Shown here: piece by piece, positions 1 through 6,014 of the stretch
Layout: every line of letters starts with the position of its first letter
Numbering within the stretch: position 1 is the stretch's first letter
Source: an uncultured Flavobacteriaceae bacterium
GTDB lineage: Bacteria > Bacteroidota > Bacteroidia > Flavobacteriales > Flavobacteriaceae
Assembly (NCBI GenBank): GCA_947494695.1
Contig: CANLWB010000013.1
Span: 1 to 64,000 of the forward strand
Direction: 5' to 3'
DNA: 64,000 nt
Translations under genes and position numbers: made by a program
The notes under the pieces: generated by a model
Database searches by the model: none
What the model was told of the DNA's origin: nothing
The model's input: only the letters and a program-made list of their open reading frames with translations

Positions 1-38
1 TCTGAATACCGTCTGATTACTTTGTCGTTTTTATACAT
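1..38 (-). CDS. IS3-family transposase OrfA, N-terminal fragment
   Basis: Only twelve complete codons are visible, reading MYKNDKVIRRYS from an ATG at 38 on the minus strand. This start resembles the OrfA (helix-turn-helix) proteins of IS3-group elements, which bind the element ends and, by programmed frameshifting with OrfB, make the full DDE transposase. The gene runs off the left edge, so its integrity cannot be judged. The call rests on a short peptide and on the IS-like upstream sequence. Confidence 0.45.
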   Translation of the reverse strand, partial: MYKNDKVIRRYS

Positions 39-77
39 AATGTTTAAAATTATGTAGCCTTTATTCAGGACGGGTCA
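1..77 (-). mobile_element. IS3-family element, left part cut by window edge
   Basis: The minus strand from about 77 reads TGACCCGTCC and leads after some 40 nt into the start codon of a transposase-like gene at 38. The short leader, the TGACCC-type terminus and the encoded peptide resemble flavobacterial IS3-group elements as I remember them; the exact terminus is inferred. The element seems to sit inside the cassette that follows the repeat at 83-222, because the terminal bases of that cassette (minus strand TTGTAGAGC) lie just outside it. The rest of the element is outside the window. Confidence 0.5.
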
Positions 78-82
78 TTATG

Positions 83-222
83 CTCTACAACGGTTTGTAT
101 AAGATTAGTTGCGTGGTTGAGCAACTAATTTAGTAAACAAATACTTACCAGCGGAAAATTCCGCAGGGATTTTCCAAGTAGGCACTTACCAAGCAATTAA
201 TTTTATACGTTGTTACCCAACG
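83..222. repeat. attC-like cassette junction, site A
   Basis: An imperfect inverted repeat pairs the left arm at 97-112 (GTATAAGATTAGTTGC) with the right arm at 193-208 (GCAATTAATTTTATAC), 14 of 16 positions. Outside the arms lie the likely crossover points: AACG at the left and GTTACCC at 212-218. The spacer holds a short palindrome GCGGAAAATTCCGC near 152-165. Length is about 140 bp, at the long end for attC sites. Its spacer differs from those of sites B and C, so it is a separate subfamily. Confidence 0.55.
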
Positions 223-225
223 TTT

Positions 226-450
226 TTAATCAAATCCCTCGCTGAAAAATTCTTCAAGAGTCATATCGAAAGCTCTAGCAATTTTAACTAGACTCGTATA
301 TTGTAAATCCGTTCCAGTTTCATATCTGCCATATTGAGCTCTATGAATTCTATTGTCAAATGCAAAGTTTTCGTAACTACTATAGCCCTTTTTAATTCTC
401 AATGACTTAATTCGTTTAGCTAGCTTCTTAATTTCTTCTGGTTTATCCAT
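226..450 (-). CDS. XRE-type helix-turn-helix regulator, cassette-borne
   Basis: A 74-residue protein made almost entirely of a Cro/CI (XRE) helix-turn-helix. It opens with the usual basic helix (residues about 5-20, KKLAKRIKSLRIKKGYS), continues through recognition-helix residues around 30-43, and closes with LVKIARAFDMTLEEFF, typical of the fifth helix. It probably binds DNA as a dimer and may repress neighbouring promoters; its target is unknown. The stop lies four bases from the cassette boundary at 222. The ATG at 450 overlaps the proposed TTG start of the divergent gene by one base. No partner toxin is recognisable, so a toxin-antitoxin role is possible but unsupported. Confidence 0.8.
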   Translation of the reverse strand: MDKPEEIKKLAKRIKSLRIKKGYSSYENFAFDNRIHRAQYGRYETGTDLQYTSLVKIARAFDMTLEEFFSEGFD

Positions 451-743
451 TGAGTAAAGAAATCAAGTTCACTATTAATAAGTTACTATTAATTAGTAGT
501 TATTTGAAAAAAATTACTACATTTGAAATAATCGTTTATAATCAAATGCTAAATATGGAAATACAAGAGTGCTTATCCGAGTTTATCGATACAAGTTGTA
601 TCTCTTCAGAGGAATTAGTTGAATGTTTGGATAAGGGAATTGAGATGTTATTTTATATAGAGGAAAATACTTCTGATAGAAAAGAGGTACAAAATGTTGT
701 TTTTGCTATGAAGAGAGTTATTCAAGTTTTAAAGAAAAGTTGA
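450..743 (+). CDS. Hypothetical protein, cassette-borne, opposite strand
   Basis: A 97-residue, mainly helical protein of no recognised family. The open frame begins at a TTG at 450 that shares one base with the start of the XRE gene on the other strand. An in-frame ATG at 546 gives a 65-residue product beginning MLNMEIQECL and may be the true start. It is the only clear gene in the array on the plus strand and it converges on the zinc-ribbon gene with a 21-bp gap. Placement beside a small regulator could mean a two-gene module, but the sequence does not show that directly. Function unknown. Confidence 0.5.
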   Translation: MSKEIKFTINKLLLISSYLKKITTFEIIVYNQMLNMEIQECLSEFIDTSCISSEELVECLDKGIEMLFYIEENTSDRKEVQNVVFAMKRVIQVLKKS

Positions 744-764
744 TACCCCTAATCTCAGCTTTTG

Positions 765-1115
765 TCAATGCCAATCGTGCGAACAGAATCTACATTGCTT
801 TGCTTTAGGAGTTCGAGCTATTTTTCCACATTTTGGGCATAAATTAAACTCCAATTCATGTTTGTGTTCATTGTAAATTCGAGTTGCTGTATTCTTTATA
901 AAATTCGAATATCCACTTTTTAATAAATTCAAAGCGTTTTTATCAGTTGTTAAATTCCTATCTCTTAACTCAACTAATTTAGGATGTAGCTTTTTCCGTT
1001 TCCCAAATTTTAATTTAGCAACATAATGATTTATGGCTTTTTTTTCAAGCTCAGAACGAAATTGCCAGCAATGGTCAAAAATATAATTGATTAATTCGGG
1101 GTAAAGTTCATTCAC
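765..1115 (-). CDS. Small C-terminal zinc-ribbon protein, cassette-borne
   Basis: A 116-residue basic protein. Residues 1-90 are predicted helical and lysine-rich. The C-terminus carries four cysteines in two pairs (C93/C96 in CPKCGK, C108/C111 in CRFC) that would form a zinc ribbon of the sort used for nucleic-acid or protein contacts. The gene is followed by nothing obvious in the same operon; the next minus-strand gene upstream ends 29 bp away. It shares the cassette bounded by 212 and about 1392. I do not recognise a named family, and DNA or RNA binding is only a guess from the ribbon and basic charge. Confidence 0.65.
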   Translation of the reverse strand: MNELYPELINYIFDHCWQFRSELEKKAINHYVAKLKFGKRKKLHPKLVELRDRNLTTDKNALNLLKSGYSNFIKNTATRIYNEHKHELEFNLCPKCGKIARTPKAKQCRFCSHDWH

Positions 1116-1143
1116 AGTTTTATCAAACTTTAGATGACAGTTT

Positions 1144-1341
1144 TTAATTATTTCCTTTTCTCCAAAAATATCTTGTTAAGAATAAAAACAAAGCAAGCAT
1201 TCCTAAAGACATTATTGTCAAATAAGTTCTCTCGGGTGCAATGTCAGGTGCAGAGGAAGTCATAATTCTATATGATTCAGAGATTCCGCCGATTGCCATT
1301 ATTCCAAAAATAAATGCAAGAATTTTATAAAAGATTTTCAT
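1144..1341 (-). CDS. Small two-helix membrane protein, cassette-borne
   Basis: A 65-residue protein with two hydrophobic segments, roughly residues 4-21 and 41-57, joined by a polar loop and ending in a basic tail (RYFWRKGNN). It is probably an inner-membrane protein with both ends cytoplasmic. No family is recognised. Start is the ATG at 1341, about 40 bp inside the cassette terminus, which makes it the first gene of this cassette when the array is read from the recombinase. Small membrane proteins of unknown function are common cargo in integron cassettes, which is consistent but not diagnostic. Confidence 0.6.
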   Translation of the reverse strand: MKIFYKILAFIFGIMAIGGISESYRIMTSSAPDIAPERTYLTIMSLGMLALFLFLTRYFWRKGNN

Positions 1342-1383
1342 ATTTCTATAATTACAAGTATTTATTGTTTCTGTTTTTCAAAT

Positions 1384-1580
1384 GTTGGGTAACGGCTCGT
1401 GTATAAAATCGTAGCGTATAAAAATACACTATATTTCGGTTTAGCACAGAGCCAATTTTTTATATTTTGTTTTAACTTTTCAGTTTTAAAGCCAAATTAA
1501 AAATTTGGCGGTCTTAGCAAATAAAGACAACCCTTCGGTTTAATACTTATTAGCTATGTTTTATACACCGTGTTAGCTGT
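1384..1580. repeat. attC-like cassette junction, site B
   Basis: The outer arms are GTAACGGCTCGTGTATAAAA near 1389-1408 and TTTTATACACCGTGTTAGC near 1559-1577, an imperfect inverted repeat with an unpaired bulge as in attC stems. The spacer contains an inner inverted repeat (GCCAAATT near 1491, AATTTGGC near 1502). About 100 bp of spacer is recognisably similar to that of site C, although the genes on either side are unrelated. So B and C are members of one repeat family. Confidence 0.6.
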
Positions 1581-1588
1581 AGTCTTTT

Positions 1589-2149
1589 TTAACTTTCCCA
1601 CGTTATATAATCCAAAGTTCCATCTTGATTAATATTTAATACTAAAAGCTGATTACAAGGTTCTCCATCTATATCAATTGAGTAGTCGAAAGTTGCTAAA
1701 TAAGAAGCTTGCGGATAAATTCCAACTCTTATTAATTTCAGTTGCTCCATTAAAAGACTATTTCTTGATTTTTTACGATTTTTCAAGTCGATTATTCCAT
1801 CTAATTCACTTTCGTCAAGTTCGTCAAGATAGAAATTCAAATAGTCCGATGTCATACTTACTTCTTGTTCAAAGTCAGCTTTTATATACCTCCGATTTTG
1901 ATTATCAAATTCAGGTATTCTGTTCACGAATTCAAGTATTTGATTTAATTCAGATTGATTTGTTGATTCCGTCTCAAAATTCAAATCCAAATTAATTTTT
2001 CTATTTCCAAACTTTAAAGTCCAATCGTAATAATCCTCAAGTTTTCCCAAGTCAATTTCCGTAAAATCTGGTTTTTCCAAAACTTGGATTTCTTCGGTGG
2101 TATTTTCAGGTTCTTTTTTGTTTCTTTTAAAAAAATCAAATATTCCCAT
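1589..2149 (-). CDS. DUF2004-like protein, cassette-borne
   Basis: The likely protein is 186 residues and begins MGIFDFFKRNKKE at 2149. The longer open frame to 2281 would read through the repeat at site C and gives an implausible N-terminus. The acidic middle and the C-terminal part, ending in the DGTLDYITWES motif, resemble DUF2004 proteins, whose function is unknown. No signal peptide or membrane helix is visible, so it is probably cytoplasmic. The gene alone fills its cassette: the stop is about 15 bp from site B and the start about 28 bp from site C. Proteins of this type are often found near contact-dependent or immunity-like genes, but nothing here supports that role directly. Confidence 0.65.
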   Translation of the reverse strand: MGIFDFFKRNKKEPENTTEEIQVLEKPDFTEIDLGKLEDYYDWTLKFGNRKINLDLNFETESTNQSELNQILEFVNRIPEFDNQNRRYIKADFEQEVSMTSDYLNFYLDELDESELDGIIDLKNRKKSRNSLLMEQLKLIRVGIYPQASYLATFDYSIDIDGEPCNQLLVLNINQDGTLDYITWES

Positions 2150-2170
2150 TTTCGATTGTTTGGTCAGATT

Positions 2171-2368
2171 ACAGCTAACGTACCGTATAAGAAACGTAGG
2201 GCAGGTAATAAGCGATACGTTTGGAGTTGGCACTAAGCCAAATATAAATATTTTGCTTTTATCATTTTTTGTAAATGCCAAATTTTATATTTGGCGACTT
2301 CGTAAATAAACACAGACCTTTTGTTTAAGCCGAAATGCCCTATGTTTTCTTATACCTTGTTAGCAAAT
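2171..2368. repeat. attC-like cassette junction, site C
   Basis: Left arm near 2184-2202 (CGTATAAGAAACGTAGGGC) pairs with the right arm near 2337-2355 (GCCCTATGTTTTCTTATAC); the pairing is nearly perfect apart from one extra base. Outside the arms are the crossover-like trinucleotides GCTAAC at 2174-2179 and GTTAGC at 2359-2364. An inner stem joins GCCAAAT near 2238 and ATTTGGC near 2289. The spacer is a homologue of site B. Confidence 0.62.
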
Positions 2369-2373
2369 GTTTT

Positions 2374-3051
2374 TTAATAAGGCTTTGTATATTCTTTATT
2401 ATACTTATCCTGAAAACTATACCACTTTATATTTTGAAGATGGTTTTTGGAAAAGTCGTGTAAATGCATTGCCCACCCAATGATATCATTCTTTTGCTCA
2501 CTATTCTGAATTTGAATTGTAAGTTCATAAAAATTATCTTTTATAAGTTGACAACTAATTCTCAGTTTTGATGTTTCGTTTTGTACAGTTCTAATTATAT
2601 CAATTTTCTTATCATCATTACTGAGATAATGTTCAAATCTGTAATATGGAGGAAATGAATTATATTTTTTTATCAAAAGATGATATAGTTCATTGTCTTT
2701 ATCATCAAATTTAAAAGTCATTTTATCTCTAATAATTGGCTCAATACTCTTATTTGGAGAATAATCACAAAAGTCAGCCATATCATTTTCATATAAGCGT
2801 CTTATAATTTTTTGGTCATTACCTCCGTACCTCAAAGCTCCAATACAGGAAATCATCATAGCTTTGATAGCTTGGTCTATTTCATTTTCAGTCTCTGGTT
2901 GTTTTTTAAAAAAGCATTGTCCGTCATTCTTTTCAGAATGTTCTATAATATCAGGAGCTTCAGCTTCAGGAGCTCCACAAGTTATACATTCGTCTTTTGT
3001 GACATAAAAATCTCCAATATTTTCAGGTTGTGCAGAGTATTTCATAGTCAT
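2374..3051 (-). CDS. Ferredoxin-like N-terminal domain protein, first cassette
   Basis: A 225-residue protein. Residues 12-80 look like a single-cluster ferredoxin: the pattern is DECITCGAP (C22, C25), then C46, then SCIGALRYGG (C69), which matches the spacing of small [3Fe-4S]/[4Fe-4S] ferredoxins. Residues 90-225 form a separate alpha/beta domain I do not recognise. It may be an electron-transfer or redox-sensing protein in the cytoplasm. It is the cassette nearest the recombinase, the slot of the most recently gained cassette in classical integrons. Starts at 3051 or 3045 (two close ATGs) are both possible. Stop is 13 bp from site C. Confidence 0.6.
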   Translation of the reverse strand: MTMKYSAQPENIGDFYVTKDECITCGAPEAEAPDIIEHSEKNDGQCFFKKQPETENEIDQAIKAMMISCIGALRYGGNDQKIIRRLYENDMADFCDYSPNKSIEPIIRDKMTFKFDDKDNELYHLLIKKYNSFPPYYRFEHYLSNDDKKIDIIRTVQNETSKLRISCQLIKDNFYELTIQIQNSEQKNDIIGWAMHLHDFSKNHLQNIKWYSFQDKYNKEYTKPY

Positions 3052-3058
3052 TTTTAAT

Positions 3059-3096
3059 ATTTGCTAACAACGGAGTATATGTACCAGTACATATAT
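3059..3096. other. attI-like recombinase-proximal junction
   Basis: Directly after the recombinase gene (read on the minus strand) comes an imperfect palindrome at 3075-3096, GTATATGTAC and GTACATATAT around a CA centre. It is followed by the first cassette boundary, GTTAGC at 3064-3069 on the minus strand. There is only one half of the attC-like structure here, the spacer and second arm being absent, which is what an attI-type site would look like. Assignment as attI is inference from position and shape. Confidence 0.45.
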
Positions 3097-3115
3097 ATCC
3101 ATTATATTTATGTTT

Positions 3116-4243
3116 TTACAAATCTAAAGGATTTCGTATTAACTTAAAATTATTTACCGCAACTTGAGTATATATTTCTGTTGTTTTTGTACTACTATGG
3201 CCTAAAAGATTTTGTATATACCTTATATCTGTTCCGTTTTCTAAAAGATGAGTGGCAAAGGAATGCCTTAGCATATGAGGCGTTACTTTTCTTTTAATAC
3301 CAGCTTTGTTACTTGCTCTCCTAACAATCTTAGCTACGCTTTCAGCCGAATATTGGCAACCAAGTGCCCCTTCAAATAAATACTCTTTAGGTTTCCATTG
3401 CTTATAATAGGCCCTTAAATCTTTTAGTATAGTTTCAGCTAATAAAGAATATCGATCTTTATTGTTCTTGGCACTCCTAATAAAAACAACCATCCTTTTA
3501 CTATCAATATCTGTTAATTTTAATGACAATAATTCACTTCTACGTAAACCAGCAGAATATAACAATCCAATGATGCAACGATGTTTTAGATTGTTGGTAC
3601 TATTAATTATGGAACGTATTTCTATTTTAGAAAGTACCTTAGGGAGCTTATGTTCCTTTCTAGGCCTTTCTATGCTATAAAACCTGTTAGGCATCTCCAT
3701 GACGACTTCATAATAGAATTTGATACTGTTAATAGCTTGGTTGATATAACTGTTGGATTTGTTTTGTTTAATTAGAAATTGTAGATACGCTCTTATCTCT
3801 TGTTCAGATAAAGCAACAAGGTTCTTGTTTGGATAATGGTTGATAAATTTTTCAAATTGTAAAATATAGATTCTACAGGTATTCGGGGCATATCGCTTAA
3901 GTTCTAACTTAGATAGAAACGCTTCAGGTACATATTTAAAGGACACAGTTTTATTACGGTTACGGTACCATTCAATATCTGGGGGCGTGTTATCTCGTGC
4001 TATCTTTTCCTTAAAAAATAAATTGCCATTCACCCAGGCTATCCCTTTAAATGTCTTGAAGATTAAGTCCAGGTTGTCTTTGTTGTTTACAATATAAACC
4101 ATACCAAATTCTTTGCTCCATTTGGGGTTTGGAAGCGCTTTGATGAGCGCTTGAATGCCTTTATCTGGAAGGAATTGAATCCCGATCATTTTTTGATTAC
4201 CAATAAATAAATGCTTAAGTGTGATGTGTTTACTAATATTCAT
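3116..4243 (-). CDS. Tyrosine recombinase, integron-integrase-like, Bacteroidota type
   Basis: A 375-residue tyrosine recombinase starting at the ATG at 4243; the open frame reaches 4372 but the extra 43 codons run through the promoter region. Residues 1-95 are an N-terminal extension typical of a Bacteroidota subfamily, about 105-195 the SAM-like core-binding domain and 200-375 the catalytic domain. All catalytic residues are present: R234 (AGLRRSEL), K259, H323 and R326 (HMLRHSF), H349 (LLGHSS) and nucleophile Y358. The ending, IYTQV then RNPLDL, resembles IntI (YTHV then RSPLD). The extra helix that marks true IntI, just before the HxxR box, is missing. The cassette array lies at its 3' end, the reverse of class 1 integrons. 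Confidence 0.85.
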   Translation of the reverse strand: MNISKHITLKHLFIGNQKMIGIQFLPDKGIQALIKALPNPKWSKEFGMVYIVNNKDNLDLIFKTFKGIAWVNGNLFFKEKIARDNTPPDIEWYRNRNKTVSFKYVPEAFLSKLELKRYAPNTCRIYILQFEKFINHYPNKNLVALSEQEIRAYLQFLIKQNKSNSYINQAINSIKFYYEVVMEMPNRFYSIERPRKEHKLPKVLSKIEIRSIINSTNNLKHRCIIGLLYSAGLRRSELLSLKLTDIDSKRMVVFIRSAKNNKDRYSLLAETILKDLRAYYKQWKPKEYLFEGALGCQYSAESVAKIVRRASNKAGIKRKVTPHMLRHSFATHLLENGTDIRYIQNLLGHSSTKTTEIYTQVAVNNFKLIRNPLDL

Positions 4244-4285
4244 AATGTAAAAATGTCGTAAAAAAGAGACAAAACAGTATATTAG

Positions 4286-4307
4286 TCGAATAGTATTCGA
4301 ATAGTAT
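4286..4307. promoter_or_regulatory. Tandem 11-bp repeat between recombinase and zinc-ribbon gene
   Basis: Two perfect, abutting copies of TCGAATAGTAT occupy 4286-4307, with a 10-bp palindrome TATTCGAATA across their junction (4294-4303). They lie in the 79-bp gap between the divergent starts at 4243 and 4323, so they are well placed to be an operator controlling one or both genes. No promoter of standard form is visible on either strand. Confidence 0.4.
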
Positions 4308-4322
4308 ATATTTAAAAAAATT

Positions 4323-4691
4323 ATGAACATATGCCCACATTGTAAGATGGAAATTACGGGTAGATCAGACAAGAAATATTGTTCTGTACATTGTAAGTCC
4401 GCTTACCAGTATACGAAACGAAAAGAGGAGGAAGGCTTGTATTATGTAATAGATAAGCAGCTAAAGACCAATCGTAAACTCCTCAAGGCCTATAACAAAT
4501 CGGGCTTATCTACAGTACGCAAGAAAAAACTGTTATTAGAAGGTTTTAATCCTAATTATTTCACACATTATTGGAAAAATAAAGAAGGACAAGTATATCT
4601 TTTCTGCTATGAATATGGCTTTCTGGATTTAAAGCAGAATAAAAAAGAAAAGTACCTCTTGGTAACATGGCAGGACTATATGGAACGCTAG
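4323..4691 (+). CDS. Conserved zinc-ribbon protein of Bacteroidota
   Basis: A 122-residue protein with an N-terminal zinc ribbon made by C4/C7 (CPHC) and C20/C24 (CSVHC). A basic helical stretch (residues 28-62) follows, then a C-terminal beta-rich part containing YLFCYEYGFLDL. I recognise this as a widespread conserved hypothetical of Bacteroidota, not as a named family. The ribbon and basic patch suggest nucleic-acid binding. It is divergent from the recombinase and shares with it the tandem-repeat operator candidate. Whether it is a cofactor of recombination or a chance neighbour cannot be told from this window. Start ATG at 4323. Confidence 0.7.
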   Translation: MNICPHCKMEITGRSDKKYCSVHCKSAYQYTKRKEEEGLYYVIDKQLKTNRKLLKAYNKSGLSTVRKKKLLLEGFNPNYFTHYWKNKEGQVYLFCYEYGFLDLKQNKKEKYLLVTWQDYMER

Positions 4692-4920
4692 TTGTTTGGT
4701 GTTGTGTTATAAATTAATGAACTGAATAAGAGTTTTCTCAATACAATAACTTAAGCGCTCTTTAATCCTTTAAGAATAGAATAATATTCGGGCTTCAACA
4801 GGCTTAAAAAGCATCATTTAGCTCTGTAGGGTTTAAGTTTCGACGCTATACTTAATTTAATCTTGGATCTGAAAAGGTACGTATACGATCTGCCATATAA
4901 TCGAATAATAGCATATCGGG

Positions 4921-5754
4921 CTATTTGTCAAATAAAAATAACCAGTCGTAAATATTCATATCGAAAGCATCGTAATCGTTACTTTCATCCCCCATACCAC
5001 TATTGTTATAAGTTCTAGCCCATGAGTTATGTCCAACATTGGGGTATATGGTTAGTTTTGCTATGGTATTGGGGTGTTCTTTATTAATGGCATCTATCAT
5101 ATTAACAGAGTTATTATGAGAAACGACATTATCATTATCGCCATGAAAGGCCCAAACAGGAATTGTAGTAAATTTATCGCCAGAATTTTTGTTTCCTCCA
5201 CCCGCAATGGGGATAATTGCAGCAGCATAAGCATCAGATCCATAGCTGGAAATATAGTTGAAGGTTCCAAAGGCTCCAAGGCTTAGGCCTGTAAGATAGA
5301 TGCGCTTTGTATTTATATTATAATTGGCAATTAAATACGTTATAAAATTGTGAACGTCTTCCGGTTTCCAGTTTCCTGAAGGTAATTGGGGAGAAGCAAC
5401 AATCATAGGGTATTTAGGAGACCATTCGTTTTTTTCTATAAGTTTTGGTGGCCCATTTACTAATACTTTTTTTAAAATATTGGGATCTGCTTGGCTATTG
5501 CCTCGTTCACCAGACCCGTGTAAAAATATGAGTAAAGGGTAGTCTTGAGAATCGTTGCTATATGCACTTGGTGTATAAATATAATGCCCAAAATTAGCAT
5601 CGCTAACTCCCAGAGCATTTGCTTTTTGGAGGCCTCCTAAATCTTTGGGTAAAGATTCCAAATCGTTTTGATGGTCTTGTAGGGGGCTGTCGTCACTATT
5701 ACAGCTTAACAATAACAATGGCAATATGGCTATGGTTTTTAATAAAGATCTCAT
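4921..5754 (-). CDS. Alpha/beta-hydrolase lipoprotein, carboxylesterase-like
   Basis: A 277-residue lipoprotein: the signal peptide ends in LLSC with C18 as lipidated residue, followed by NSDD, an acidic patch like the surface-export signals of flavobacterial lipoproteins. The body is an alpha/beta hydrolase of the phospholipase/carboxylesterase or polyhydroxybutyrate-depolymerase-like type. It has the oxyanion region IFLHGSGERG (76-85), nucleophile S158 in GLSLG, an acid likely D206 or D208 in HGDND, and H242. It probably hydrolyses an ester at the cell surface, for example acyl groups on a polysaccharide. The gene stands alone with over 200 bp on each side. Substrate unknown. Confidence 0.8.
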   Translation of the reverse strand: MRSLLKTIAILPLLLLSCNSDDSPLQDHQNDLESLPKDLGGLQKANALGVSDANFGHYIYTPSAYSNDSQDYPLLIFLHGSGERGNSQADPNILKKVLVNGPPKLIEKNEWSPKYPMIVASPQLPSGNWKPEDVHNFITYLIANYNINTKRIYLTGLSLGAFGTFNYISSYGSDAYAAAIIPIAGGGNKNSGDKFTTIPVWAFHGDNDNVVSHNNSVNMIDAINKEHPNTIAKLTIYPNVGHNSWARTYNNSGMGDESNDYDAFDMNIYDWLFLFDK

Positions 5755-6014
5755 AAGTAGGGAGGTTTTGGTTCACTTAATATACGAAGAGTGTGACGTT
5801 TTGGTTTATAACGTGTTTGTGCGTAGTGTATTAATGACAGGATTTACGCTTTTTGTAATAAGTGGTGAAATTTTTTTACCCGCACATTTTGTTTTTATAA
5901 CGACTTAGCGATGTCACATCTCTTCAAAAAAGTGTTCATTTGGGAATAAAATGGCTAGGTGTTACTTCAATCTAAGCGTTTAAAATTGTTTTAATAGACC
6001 GAAAACATTAATTT

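Larger units (their letters stand above)
78..4243 (-). mobile_element. Integron-like gene cassette array with its tyrosine recombinase
   Basis: The array comprises a tyrosine recombinase gene, a junction site at its 3' end, and gene segments of unlike content separated by attC-like structured repeats at 83-222, 1384-1580 and 2171-2368. Each segment starts and ends with its own inverted repeat: TTACCCAAC at 212-220 against GTTGGGTAA near 1384-1392, TTAGCTGTA near 1573-1581 against TACAGCTAA at 2170-2178, and TTAGCAAAT at 2360-2368 against ATTTGCTAA at 3059-3067. In integrons the outer attC arms of an excised cassette match this way because R' is rebuilt from the cassette's first bases. Read on the minus strand, the array runs away from the recombinase. 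Calling it an integron is an inference: the recombinase is not a canonical IntI. Confidence 0.6.

Noticed and set aside
2150-2281. N-terminal extension of the DUF2004-like protein
   Set aside because: The 44 extra codons are translated repeat sequence of site C; the family-like start is MGIFDFF at 2149.
4244-4372. N-terminal extension of the recombinase
   Set aside because: It runs through the tandem-repeat operator and overlaps the divergent gene; related proteins begin near MNISKHITLKHL.
5074-5286. Plus-strand gene opposite the esterase
   Set aside because: It is antisense to the catalytic region of the esterase, and its composition follows from that gene.
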